A DNA stretch of 64,000 bases. It comes from CAWDVR01 sp044869805. GTDB lineage: Bacteria > Acidobacteriota > Thermoanaerobaculia > Multivoradales > SZUA-115. The notes beneath the pieces were generated by a model. That model worked only from the letters and a program-made list of their open reading frames with translations, ran no database searches and was not told where the DNA came from. The position numbers and the translations under genes are program-made. Shown piece by piece: positions 1-8,844 of the stretch. Location: positions 1 through 64,000 of the forward strand of contig JBIOXV010000210.1 in NCBI GenBank assembly GCA_044869805.1. The letters are read 5' to 3'. Within the stretch, counting starts at the first letter, position 1, and each line of letters opens with the position of its first letter.

Positions 1-1467
<1,467 letters not shown>

Positions 1468-1483
1468 AGGGTCCGCGAGATGC

Positions 1484-1594
1484 GGCATAATGTCTCTTCC
1501 GAGGCAATCTGTCCCATGCGATGTGAAGTCCCTGAAACAAAGCATCTCTCACCTGCCCAACGCGTACCCAAGTCGCTGGATGCGACATTCTGTC
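1484..1594. promoter_or_regulatory. three dyad sites GRCA-N3-TGTC, candidate enhancer sites
   Basis: Three copies of GRCA-N3-TGTC lie at 1484-1494, 1503-1513 and 1584-1594. The first and third share a longer match, GATGCGRCATWMTGTCTC, and start exactly 100 bp apart. They sit between the activator gene and the -24/-12 promoter, about 100-210 bp upstream of that promoter, which is the usual place for binding by Fis-type activators. The binding protein is inferred from position only. Confidence 0.5.
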
Positions 1595-1695
1595 TCGCCC
1601 GGTTCCCGCGCCCGACTCTGGCGAGCACTTGACCGATGCTCCAAAGCCCTTTCAAATCAAAGATTTAGTGCGTCGGCGCGAGCGCTCTTCGCGGG

Positions 1696-1711
1696 TGGCA
1701 ACGGGCTTGCG
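1696..1711 (+). promoter_or_regulatory. sigma-54 (-24/-12) promoter
   Basis: The sequence is TGGCAA-CGGGC-TTGCG. It matches the sigma-54 consensus TGGCAC-N5-TTGCW with GG and GC at the correct 12-bp separation. The predicted start of transcription is near 1722, about 20 nt before the ATG of the 53-aa ORF. It lies downstream of a sigma-54 activator gene and its candidate enhancer dyads. Confidence 0.7.
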
Positions 1712-1740
1712 ATGGCGGAGGCCAGGAGAGGAGGACGCCC

Positions 1741-1902
1741 ATGCTAGAATCCGCCCGCAAATTGGTCGCTGTCGCGGTGCCTCAGGTTTCGGTAAAGCTG
1801 TTGTTTTCAGTGGGAAGCCTGGCCGGTTTCGCCTGGCTCCTGGTGCAGGACCGGATCCACCCGTTCGTCGTCTATCTGTTGCAGCTTTACCTGGCCTTCT
1901 GA
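1741..1902 (+). CDS. small hydrophobic protein, 53 aa, unknown function
   Basis: An ATG follows a strong Shine-Dalgarno stretch (GGAGAGGAGGA, 1727-1737) and opens a 53-codon frame. The product begins MLESARKLVA and has two hydrophobic stretches (about residues 18-35 and 41-53), separated by QDRIHP. This suggests an amphipathic or membrane-inserted peptide. It is the first gene after the sigma-54 promoter and precedes the anti-sigma kinase gene by 26 nt. I do not recognise a family. A membrane input to the partner-switching proteins is possible but not shown by sequence. Confidence 0.6.
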   Translation: MLESARKLVAVAVPQVSVKLLFSVGSLAGFAWLLVQDRIHPFVVYLLQLYLAF

Positions 1903-1928
1903 ACCCTTCCGAAGAGCGCACCGAGCAA

Positions 1929-2339
1929 ATGGCCGGGCACGCTGTCCTGAGGGAGGTCTCGCTGGCGCTCCCGATGGTCGCTGACATGGAGATCGCGGCG
2001 ACGAAGCCAGTCACCTCGCTGGCCGAGTTCATGAAGATGAGCCCGGACAAGGTGGACGAGATCCGCTTTGCGGTCGTCGAGGCCTGCATCAACGCCTTCG
2101 AGCACAGCCACGCCCCGGACGGCATGGTGCACCTGACCTTCTCGGTGCTCGGAGAGCGGGAGCCCGAGACCCTACGCATCACGGTCCGCGATCACGGGGT
2201 GGGCTTCGATCCCGCGAACCCGCCCGCGTCCCGGCCGCACGGGGGAAACGGCTTCAAGATCATCCGTGGCCTGATGGACGAGGTGACGATCCAGTCCGGC
2301 GGCGACGGCACGACCGTGGTGATGAGCAAGGCGCGCTGA
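1929..2339 (+). CDS. anti-sigma factor serine kinase (RsbW/SpoIIAB-like)
   Basis: This 136-aa GHKL ATPase has the N-box EACINAFEHS (about residues 58-67), the G1 box DHGVGFD and a G2-like GGNGFKIIRGLMDEV. Proteins of this family bind a sigma factor or other partner and phosphorylate a STAS-domain antagonist on serine. The frame stays open upstream, but ATG 1929 places the family start correctly (MAGHAVLREVSLAL). The STAS gene follows after 16 nt and the phosphatase after that, which is the classic partner-switching order. No cognate sigma factor gene is adjacent, so the output may be a distant sigma factor or another protein. Confidence 0.88.
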   Translation: MAGHAVLREVSLALPMVADMEIAATKPVTSLAEFMKMSPDKVDEIRFAVVEACINAFEHSHAPDGMVHLTFSVLGEREPETLRITVRDHGVGFDPANPPASRPHGGNGFKIIRGLMDEVTIQSGGDGTTVVMSKAR

Positions 2340-2355
2340 GGAAGAGGGTTCTGTG

Positions 2356-2709
2356 ATGACCGAGAGCTTGAGCCTCACCGTGGATCGCCGTGGCGACCTC
2401 GCGATCCTCTACACCGAGGGATACATCAACAACCAGGGCGGCGAGAAGATCGCCCGCCAGGCCTACGAGCTGATCGACCAGGGCGCCCGCACCCTGCTGC
2501 TCAATCTGGCCGGCACCAAGATCGTCAACTCCATCGGCATCTCGATCCTGATCGAGATCATCGAAAAGATGATGGAGGTCGAAGGGCGCCTGGCCTTCTG
2601 CAACCTGACGCCGACGATCGAGAAGACTTTCCAGATCATGGGCCTGGCGCAGTACGCGGGCATCTACCCCGACGAGCCGTCGGCCGTCGCCGGCCTCGGC
2701 GGCTCCTGA
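2356..2709 (+). CDS. STAS-domain anti-sigma factor antagonist (RsbV/SpoIIAA-like)
   Basis: This 117-aa single STAS domain has the motif TKIVNSIGISIL, in which the serine of NSIG is the expected phosphorylation site. The unphosphorylated form would sequester the upstream RsbW-like kinase; the downstream phosphatase would restore it. ATG 2356 has a GAAGAGGG sequence about 8 nt upstream; an in-frame GTG at 2353 is less likely. The gene is 16 nt after the kinase gene and 2 nt before the phosphatase gene, so the three are very probably cotranscribed. Confidence 0.9.
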   Translation: MTESLSLTVDRRGDLAILYTEGYINNQGGEKIARQAYELIDQGARTLLLNLAGTKIVNSIGISILIEIIEKMMEVEGRLAFCNLTPTIEKTFQIMGLAQYAGIYPDEPSAVAGLGGS

Positions 2710-2711
2710 CC

Positions 2712-4271
2712 ATGGCAACGATGACCGGCGACGAGGTGAGCTGGGAGCCTCTCGTGCGCCAGTTGCTGGAGGACGCCTCCGAGGCGGACTTCGTGCCCTC
2801 GGTGCTCGCCCGCTTCCGGCAGGCGACGGGGGCGCGGGGCGCCGCGCTCTACCTGTCCGACGAAGCGGCCCTCCAGCTCGAGCTCTGCGACGGCGACGGC
2901 GAGTTCCCAGGGGCGCTCCCCGACCCGCCCCCCGACCGCTACGGAACCTTCAATCTGCCGGGCGGCGCCGTCCTCTTCCAGCCGCCCGCCGGACCGCGCA
3001 CCGATGGCCTGGGCTCGAGCCCGCTCGCGGCCCTGCTGGCGGTCGCCGCGCGCCTCTGCGATCTGAAGCACCAGCTCAAGCGCCAGCAGTTCGAGGCCGG
3101 GCTGCGCGGCGTCGAACAGCAGGCCCTCTACGAGGTGGGCCTCGCCATCACCTCGATGCTCGACCTCGAGGCGCTGTCCGAGGCCATCCTGTCCTGGGCC
3201 CTGTCGTTGCTCGACGCGCGCCGCGCCGCCCTCTACCTGCTGGAGGACGGCTCCTACCTCTTGTCGCGCGCCCTGGGCGGCAGCGCACGGCCGAGCTTCT
3301 CGACGGCCGAGGCGTCGGCGCTGCCAGTCGAGGTGCTGCCGGGGGCCACCCATCTCTTGGCGGCGGCGATCGCGATCGAGGGCTCGCCGCGCGGCATGCT
3401 GGTGGTGGCCGACAAGGAGAGCCGGCGCGGGGTCGGCCCGTTCGGCGCCAGCGACGAGCGCACGCTGCAGCTCTTCGCCAACCAGGCGGCGATCGCGCTC
3501 GAGAACGCCCGCCTCCACCGCCGGGCCCTGGAGCAGGAGCGCCTGGAGCGCGAGATGGAGCTGGCGGCCGAGATCCAGCGCCAGATCCTCCCCAAGCGCG
3601 CCCCCGAGATACCGGGCTACGAGCTCGCCGGCTGGAACCGGCCGGCGCGCCACATCGGCGGCGACTACTACAACTTCCTGGCCACCGCCGAGGGCCGCTG
3701 GGTGGTGACCCTGGGCGATGTCTCGGGCAAGGGAATGCCGGCGGCGTTGATGGTGTCGATCCTGCACTCCGCGCTGCGTTTGATGTTGGACCGCCACGAG
3801 GTCGGGCCGACGCTGCTCGAGCGGCTCAACCACCACGTGCTGGACTCCAGCGCGCCGGCCAAGTACATCACCCTGCTGGTGGCCGAGCTCGAGCCGGCGA
3901 CCGGCCGCCTGGGCTACGTCAACGCCGGCCACAACCCGGGCGTGGTGCTCGATCCGGCCGGCAACGTGCGCCAGTTGCCTTCGACCGGGCTGCCGGTGGG
4001 CCTGCTCCCCGGCGGCAGCTTCCAGCGCTCGAGCGTCGACCTGGCGCCCGGCGACCTGGTCTGCTTCTACAGCGACGGCCTGACCGAGGCCACCAACCGT
4101 GCCGACGAAGAGTATGGGCTCAGCCGCCTGATCGCCTGCCTCGACACGCACCGCGAGCAGCCGCTGCCGTCCATCATCCGCGCCCTGGACGAGGCCGTCA
4201 CCGCCTTCGCCGACGGCCAGCCGCAGGGCGACGACCAGACGGTCGTGCTGCTGCGCGTGCGAACGAGCTAG
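2712..4271 (+). CDS. GAF-domain PP2C/SpoIIE serine phosphatase (RsbU-like)
   Basis: 519 aa. The N-terminal ~110 residues contain a degenerate GAF-like region, residues ~130-270 a clearer GAF domain, residues ~275-295 a coiled linker, and residues ~300-515 a SpoIIE-type PP2M phosphatase. Metal-binding residues are visible in GGDYYNF, GDVSGKGMPAAL, NAGHNPG, YSDGLTEA and GDDQTVVLL. It should dephosphorylate the STAS protein encoded 2 nt upstream, so a signal sensed by the GAF domains would release the kinase's partner. The stop codon abuts the palindromic repeat at 4272. Confidence 0.9.
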   Translation: MATMTGDEVSWEPLVRQLLEDASEADFVPSVLARFRQATGARGAALYLSDEAALQLELCDGDGEFPGALPDPPPDRYGTFNLPGGAVLFQPPAGPRTDGLGSSPLAALLAVAARLCDLKHQLKRQQFEAGLRGVEQQALYEVGLAITSMLDLEALSEAILSWALSLLDARRAALYLLEDGSYLLSRALGGSARPSFSTAEASALPVEVLPGATHLLAAAIAIEGSPRGMLVVADKESRRGVGPFGASDERTLQLFANQAAIALENARLHRRALEQERLEREMELAAEIQRQILPKRAPEIPGYELAGWNRPARHIGGDYYNFLATAEGRWVVTLGDVSGKGMPAALMVSILHSALRLMLDRHEVGPTLLERLNHHVLDSSAPAKYITLLVAELEPATGRLGYVNAGHNPGVVLDPAGNVRQLPSTGLPVGLLPGGSFQRSSVDLAPGDLVCFYSDGLTEATNRADEEYGLSRLIACLDTHREQPLPSIIRALDEAVTAFADGQPQGDDQTVVLLRVRTS

Positions 4272-4418
4272 GAGCCTGTGAATGAATCGTCGCGAGCGGG
4301 CCCGGCTGCTAGGAGCGGGCGGACCCGGCAACCGGAGCGTACACGCCAGTACGTGAGGATTGCCGGGAGGACCCGCGACAACGCAGACGGCCCGCGCAGC
4401 AGATTCATTCGCAGGCTC
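4272..4418. repeat. palindromic intergenic repeat, intact copy A
   Basis: 147 bp bounded by inverted ends GAGCCTGTGAATGAATC (4272-4288) and GATTCATTCGCAGGCTC (4402-4418), with one mismatch in 17. Inside are nested inverted segments such as ACCCGGCAACC and GGATTGCCGGG around GTACACGCCAGTAC. The core recurs as two separated halves at 7097-7152 and 12394-12473. It lies between convergent genes, so it may also end transcription both ways. Its right edge encodes the last codons and stop of the PmbA-like gene. Confidence 0.8.
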
Positions 4419-5883
4419 TGAGCGAGCCGCCGGCCGCCACGGCCAGCGACGGCGCCGAGACCGCGCCACGCAGCTCGCTGTCGAGCGCCCGGACGGTCGC
4501 GTCGGCGCCGACGCCCAGCAGCGAAGAGAAGACGCGCCGCAGGTCGTCCTGCCACAGCAAGGGCACGAGGGGCGGGCCCAGCTTCCCGTCCACGATCCGC
4601 CGCGCGCCGGTGCAGACGGCGCGAAAACCCGGCCCCCCCGGCCACCACGTCTCGCTCGACCCCACGCGCTCGAACGCCGCGAGCCACAGGCCGCCCTCCG
4701 GGCTCGCGCCGCCGGCGGCGAGCAGCTCGTCGCGCGACGCGCCCCCCGGGGCGACGAAGAGGTGCTGCGGCCGGGTTTCGTCCGGCCCCAGGTAGTGCGG
4801 CGTCACCGGCAGGCCGAGCGCGGCGGCGAGCGCAGGGCTGACCGCCGGGGTCGCGAGCACGCCGCCGGCCACCATCTCCACGGGAAGCCGCTCCCGACCC
4901 TCGAAATCGAAGGGGAAGGGCAGGCCCACGGGGTTCGCTCCGTCGTCCACCAGCGAGAAGGCCGGCGAGAGAACCTGCCGCCCGAGGTCGGCCGCCGCGA
5001 GCACGCGGCCCTCGGCGAAGGCCTCGGCGGTGAGCGCGACCGTGGCGAGGTGGGCCACCAGGGCCGCCGCCGCGGCCGGGCCCAGCACCAGGGGAACGGC
5101 GCCGGCCGGCGGCTCGCCCGGCTCCGCGTCGTCGATGCGCAGGGCACGGGCACGCTCCGCGAGCTCGGCAGGCTCCAGCCGCGCCAGGGTGCGTGCCGCG
5201 CGTTGGGCGAACCCGCCGCCGGGGCCGCGCCCGCTGTCGATCGAGAGCGAGGCGCCGGTCAGCTCCACGGCCCGCGACAGGCCCCGGCTGTTGACGATCA
5301 CGGCGCGGGTCGTCGCCCACTGGAGGCGCGCCGCCTCGCCCTTCTGCACGCCGCGTTCGAGCAGCGCCTTGGCCGCCCTGGGCTCGAGGGACGCGAGCTC
5401 GGGGTCGAACAGGTCGCGGGCGGTGGCGCGCCTCGCCGCGGGCTCGCCGGTCGAGGCGGACCCGGCCGAGAGCTCTCCCGCCGCGGGATTTCCGTTTGCG
5501 GGCTCGCCAGCGGTCGCCTGGCCGGGCAGCGGCTCCCAGGGCGCAGCGCGACGCGGCTCCGGGCCGGGGTCCTCGCCGCGGGCGTGGGCGAGCGCGATGC
5601 GCAGCGCGTCGGCGATTTCGCCGTCGGCGCCGTCCTCGGTGGTGTACCTGCCGAGCCGCGGGCCTTGGGCGACGCGCACCGTGACCGTGCGGCGCACCAG
5701 GATCGGCGACGGCTCCTCGCGCCGCAGGCTGCTCGCCTCACCGCGCCGGGTCTCGATCCACAACAGCTCGGTGGCATCGCCGACCGAGGTGGCGAGCAGG
5801 CGCGCCAGTCGCTCACGCGCGGCCTCGAGAGGCTGCAGCGGCGGCGCGGCGAGCGAGTCTCTTCTGCCCCCCTCCTGACTCAA
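4405..5883 (-). CDS. TldD/PmbA family protein (PmbA/TldE-like)
   Basis: 492 aa. The C-terminal two thirds fit the modulator-of-gyrase/TldE fold (NSRGLSRAVE, GAVPLVLGPAAAAALVAHLA, LFVAPGG). There is no HExxxH zinc motif, as expected for the non-catalytic TldE/PmbA partner. TldD/TldE heterodimers degrade or trim peptides, but no TldD partner lies in the window. Residues ~120-165 form a low-complexity linker rich in AGEP repeats. The gene starts 13 nt after the asparaginase gene ends, suggesting an operon. Its final codons come from the palindromic repeat, so the native C-terminus may have been replaced when the repeat arrived. Confidence 0.75.
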   Translation of the reverse strand: MSQEGGRRDSLAAPPLQPLEAARERLARLLATSVGDATELLWIETRRGEASSLRREEPSPILVRRTVTVRVAQGPRLGRYTTEDGADGEIADALRIALAHARGEDPGPEPRRAAPWEPLPGQATAGEPANGNPAAGELSAGSASTGEPAARRATARDLFDPELASLEPRAAKALLERGVQKGEAARLQWATTRAVIVNSRGLSRAVELTGASLSIDSGRGPGGGFAQRAARTLARLEPAELAERARALRIDDAEPGEPPAGAVPLVLGPAAAAALVAHLATVALTAEAFAEGRVLAAADLGRQVLSPAFSLVDDGANPVGLPFPFDFEGRERLPVEMVAGGVLATPAVSPALAAALGLPVTPHYLGPDETRPQHLFVAPGGASRDELLAAGGASPEGGLWLAAFERVGSSETWWPGGPGFRAVCTGARRIVDGKLGPPLVPLLWQDDLRRVFSSLLGVGADATVRALDSELRGAVSAPSLAVAAGGSLRACE

Positions 5884-5896
5884 GGCTAAGGGCTCC

Positions 5897-7015
5897 TCAA
5901 GGCTCGGGCGGCATCTTGGCGTAGAGGTAGGCCTGCTCTTCGAGGCGCGCTCCGCGGGCGTCGGCGACGGCGAACGTCTTGCCTCCCCAGATCGCGGCGC
6001 CGGCGTAGCGCCCCGCCTTGTCCACGGCGTAGAGGCGGAGGTTGAACTTGGGCCGGCCGTCCCGACGCCGCAGGAGCGGCTCGCGGTTGAGGTGCACCAC
6101 GCGCTCCAGGACCTTGAGTAGCGCCTCCTGCGGCGCCAGCCCCAGGCGCATCTGCTCGACGGCGCTGTGCGCGGCGCACACCTGGATGCTCGCCTCGCCG
6201 CGGCCGGTGGCTCCCGCGGAGCCCACGTCGTTGTCGCAGTAGAGGCCGGCGCCGATGATCGGCGAGTCCCCCACGCGGCCCGGGATCTTGAAGAACAGTC
6301 CCGAGGTGGTGGTGCAGCAGCCGAGGTCGCCGCTGGCGGCGCGCGCCGAGAGGTGGATGGTGCCGGTGGGCCGATCGGGCCCGCGCTGGAAGAGGTCGCG
6401 GTTGTCAGGGTCCTCGACGAACTCGCGCACCTCGGGGTCGAGGCCCGCGAGCGTGGGCTCCACCCAGTCGTCGAGCTGCGAAAGGCTCTCGCGCCAGTAG
6501 AGCCACACCTTGCGCGAGAAGTCGGTCAGCAGCTCCTCCTCGGGGAAGCCGTGCATGGTGGCGAAGCGGCGCGCCCCGGAGCCCACCAGCAGCACGTGGT
6601 CCGTGCGCTGCATCACCAGGCGCGCCACCTGGGCCGGCGTCTTGACACCTTCGAGAGCCGCCACGGCACCCGCCTTGCTCGACGGCCCGTGCATCACGGC
6701 GGCGTCGAGCTGCACCACGCCGTCGAAGTTGGGCAGGCCACCGTAGCCGACCGTGTAGTCCTTCGGGTCGAGCTCCACGACCTTGACGCCGGCGACCGCG
6801 GCGTCGACCGGGTCGGCGCCGGCGACCATCTCCTGATAGGCGATGCGCACCGCCTCGAGGCCGTTGCCGCTCGCCACCGCCACCGGCGACGAGCCGGCGC
6901 CCGCGGCTGTCGCCGGTTGCGGCTGGGCCGCCTGCGAAGCCGAGGCCGGCTCGCGTGCCAGCAGAGGAAGCGAGAGGCTGGCCACCATGCCACCGAGGAA
7001 ATGCCGCCGATCCAT
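5897..7015 (-). CDS. exported N4-(beta-N-acetylglucosaminyl)-L-asparaginase (glycosylasparaginase)
   Basis: 372 aa Ntn-hydrolase. It begins MDRRHFLGG, a twin-arginine-type signal followed by a hydrophobic segment, so export by Tat is likely. The autocleavage/nucleophile threonine is expected in PTGTIHL. The family core KIPGRVGDSPIIGAG is present, followed by a glycine-rich ATGRGE stretch. The enzyme would hydrolyse the GlcNAc-Asn bond of glycoasparagines. An AAAGGAGG ribosome site lies just upstream of ATG 7015. The PmbA-like gene follows in the same direction, and both could serve peptide or glycopeptide breakdown (inference). Confidence 0.88.
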   Translation of the reverse strand: MDRRHFLGGMVASLSLPLLAREPASASQAAQPQPATAAGAGSSPVAVASGNGLEAVRIAYQEMVAGADPVDAAVAGVKVVELDPKDYTVGYGGLPNFDGVVQLDAAVMHGPSSKAGAVAALEGVKTPAQVARLVMQRTDHVLLVGSGARRFATMHGFPEEELLTDFSRKVWLYWRESLSQLDDWVEPTLAGLDPEVREFVEDPDNRDLFQRGPDRPTGTIHLSARAASGDLGCCTTTSGLFFKIPGRVGDSPIIGAGLYCDNDVGSAGATGRGEASIQVCAAHSAVEQMRLGLAPQEALLKVLERVVHLNREPLLRRRDGRPKFNLRLYAVDKAGRYAGAAIWGGKTFAVADARGARLEEQAYLYAKMPPEP

Positions 7016-7096
7016 GCGCTCCTCCTTTCGCGGCCGCCCACGTTCGCGGCGGCAGAGTGTAGCAGCGGAGCCGCAGCGCCCGGTGCCGGAGCCTCA

Positions 7097-7152
7097 CCGA
7101 AACCGTCCTGAGGGTCGAGCTGCTAGGAACGGGAGGACCCGGCAACCGGAGC
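7097..7152. repeat. left half of a split palindromic repeat (copy B)
   Basis: The outer 27 bp (7097-7123, starting CCGAAACCGTCC) are the exact reverse complement of 12447-12473. The inner part, GCTGCTAGGAACGGGAGG followed by ACCCGGCAACCGGAGC, matches copy A at about 4306-4338. The match to copy A stops at 7152 and resumes at 12394, so the palindrome was interrupted by the intervening 5.25 kb. Confidence 0.85.
7144..7152. other. attL core, AACCGGAGC
   Basis: Nine-base core identical to 12394-12402. The sequence to the left matches the palindromic repeat; the sequence to the right (ATTCTCGCAC) does not. This is the expected left junction of the integrative element. Confidence 0.65.
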
Positions 7153-7451
7153 ATTCTCGCACGTAGTTTCGCGGTCAGACGAAGGGCGCTGTAAGCCTCG
7201 TGGAATCTATGACTTCCTGCATGGAGCTTGCGGGAAGACTCTCAGCCCCACCTGGGTCAGCATGCGCCAAGCTTGCGATTTCAAGGACGCTGAGTTCCGA
7301 AAAAGGAGTCATCCAGGAACGGTGTAGAGAACATGGCAGCGGGGTCGACTGCGCTCCTGGGGCACCGCACTAGTGCCAGGACAGGACTCTGAAGTGCCTT
7401 GGACACGCGCGGGACGTTGTCCGGATGGACCCGAGGGTTCGCCCTTCATGC
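7153..7451. other. non-coding left end of the integrative element
   Basis: About 300 bases with no convincing gene on either strand. Short frames here lack ribosome sites and recognisable features. The composition is more AT-rich than the flanking chromosome. I see no attC-type structure or transposase remnant. Integrase arm-binding sites are expected near an att end but I could not identify them. Confidence 0.5.
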
Positions 7452-7703
7452 CTAACGAAGATTGTATTGGCGACCGACGTTCCAGAGCAGTGCCCACGCA
7501 GCAGCCCGACAGGACTGCACCCGTTCTGACGGTCCGATAAGTCCAATGCTCTCGCGATCCCAGTTGCATCCCTCTTCATCCGGCTCGAGAAGCCGTAAAG
7601 GCGGACTTGAGACCTCTACTCCCGGGCACTCTGGGCAGGTCGCAAGCACTCGGTTCAGAATCGCCACTAGCTCCTCCTGCGAGACAAGTTGTTGTCCGGT
7701 CAT
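7452..7703 (-). CDS. small conserved hypothetical protein with DEEGCNW motif
   Basis: 83 aa starting MTGQQLVSQEELV. A GAGGAAGAAGG ribosome site sits just upstream of ATG 7703, which is why this start is preferred to the longer frame reaching 7844. The middle reads PPLRLLEPDEEGCNWDRES and the C-terminus is a predicted helix ending in RQYNLR. I recall small unannotated accessory-genome proteins with a PDxxGCNW-type motif, but no function can be assigned. It is the last of three minus-strand cargo genes in the AT-richer part of the element. Confidence 0.6.
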   Translation of the reverse strand: MTGQQLVSQEELVAILNRVLATCPECPGVEVSSPPLRLLEPDEEGCNWDRESIGLIGPSERVQSCRAAAWALLWNVGRQYNLR

Positions 7704-7913
7704 CGCCTTCTTCCTCGCACGGTGCCGAAAGTGGTTTGGCCAGCTTGTCGGCCTATGCCGCCTATCCCGTAGCTCAAAGGTGTCACCGCCTTGGCCTCCA
7801 TTGTGACCGACGGCGCAATCGGTTAGCTCGGCTTGGCTCGGCATGCATCAGCCATGCAGTCTCACTAGTCACTAGCTCGGCCAAAGGCTGCGGCCTCCAA
7901 TGGTCTGAAGCTC

Positions 7914-7952
7914 AGATAGCGGCGGGCCGGTCGCTCAAGCTCTCCGCTATCT
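7914..7952 (-). terminator. possible hairpin at the end of the 47-aa gene
   Basis: AGATAGCGG (7914-7922) and CCGCTATCT (7944-7952) are perfect 9-bp inverted arms with a 21-bp loop. They overlap the stop of the small coiled-coil gene on the minus strand. No T-run follows, so intrinsic termination is uncertain. Confidence 0.35.
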
Positions 7953-8090
7953 CGCCTGTCGTGCAGCGCGCTTCGTTAGGTCGACAAGCTCGGTCAGAAG
8001 CCTCACTACATCCTCAAGTTTGCCATCGAGATCGCGCAGTTGCTTCTGCAGGCGATCCACTTGGGACTCGTCGATTGTCACCTCTGCCAC
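7947..8090 (-). CDS. 47-aa predicted coiled-coil protein
   Basis: A GTG start at 8090 has an excellent ribosome site (GAGAGGAGG, 6 nt spacing). The product, VAEVTIDESQVDRLQKQL onward, has heptad-like spacing of leucine and valine through LDGKLEDVVRLLTELVDL and a basic tail. It follows the DUF4145 gene by 34 nt on the same strand, so the two are probably cotranscribed. No family is recognised; a small oligomerising partner of the DUF4145 protein is one possibility. Confidence 0.5.
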   Translation of the reverse strand: MAEVTIDESQVDRLQKQLRDLDGKLEDVVRLLTELVDLTKRAARQAR

Positions 8091-8124
8091 TAGAAACCTC
8101 CTCTCTAGGCTAGTGCATGGCCTC

Positions 8125-8844
8125 TCACTGGTTCTTCCCTCGGCCATCCTCTCGCGCTCCGCGGCGTTTGACAAAGGCCTCGAACCGCCGGCTGAGGGAG
8201 AACGCGAAAGCGAGCAGAGCCTCCGTAAACTCGACAGCATCGCGAGCGTCGTCCGCGTCAATGACCGAGTCGAGATCATGTGCACCCATATTGCCCACGA
8301 GCCGCAGCTCGGTCGCCCAGGCAGCCAACTTCTGGTCGATCCTTCCTTCTGCTACTAGGAAGTCCACGCGCTCTCTCAGAGTACCCCGCGCGGCTCCAAG
8401 CTCTCGGCAGACTGCTTCGAGGCACTTGCGGCACATGAGTACACACGATGTGAGATTGCCTCCACGGAACGAGCGCCGGGCTTCTTCGTATGCCAGTGCG
8501 ACAGGAACTGGAAGCCCTTCAGCGTCAAAAGGTCGTTGTACTGGATACAGCAGGCTCTCGCCCTGAGGCACCGTCGCCTCTCCCGGAATTTCATAGGTCT
8601 CGGTGCTCGTCAAGAAGGGGGATTCACAACGCGGGCACACAGAGAACTTGTACTGAAGAATTGTGACGTGGGTATCCTCAGGAGCTTCCAGCATCCCGCT
8701 AAAGACCGGGCTCACTTTCGCATGGCTGGCGATCACTCTAGCCAACACCTGTGCGTTACAGACTGGACAGAACACAAAGATGGAATCTTCGCCCTGGCTC
8801 TCTGGAATGCCACCTTCGGTGGTAGCTGTTCGTTCGTTAGCCAT
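8125..8844 (-). CDS. DUF4145 domain-containing protein with N-terminal zinc ribbon
   Basis: 239 aa. Two CxxC pairs (CPVC at ~26-29 and CPRC at ~70-73) suggest a zinc ribbon. The C-terminal half (~125-235) is a helical DUF4145 domain with the signature GNMGAHD and an upstream LMCRKCLEAVC segment. DUF4145 occurs alone and in mobile-element, restriction and defence loci, but its biochemistry is not established. ATG 8844 is chosen because GGAGG lies 8 nt upstream; a TTG at 8859 lacks this. As the main cargo gene of the element it may confer a host-interaction or defence trait (speculative). Confidence 0.75.
   Translation of the reverse strand: MANERTATTEGGIPESQGEDSIFVFCPVCNAQVLARVIASHAKVSPVFSGMLEAPEDTHVTILQYKFSVCPRCESPFLTSTETYEIPGEATVPQGESLLYPVQRPFDAEGLPVPVALAYEEARRSFRGGNLTSCVLMCRKCLEAVCRELGAARGTLRERVDFLVAEGRIDQKLAAWATELRLVGNMGAHDLDSVIDADDARDAVEFTEALLAFAFSLSRRFEAFVKRRGAREDGRGKNQ

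Noticed and set aside
2664..4469. 601-aa minus-strand open frame opposite the RsbU-like gene
   Set aside because: It is the antisense shadow of a clear PP2C gene. The translation is rich in Arg, Gly and Ala and has no domain or ribosome site.
7440..7460. GCCTAAC-like sequence near a small accessory gene, suggesting an integron attC site
   Set aside because: No partner GTTAGGC with an intervening imperfect palindrome of attC length was found on the correct side, and no integron integrase is present.
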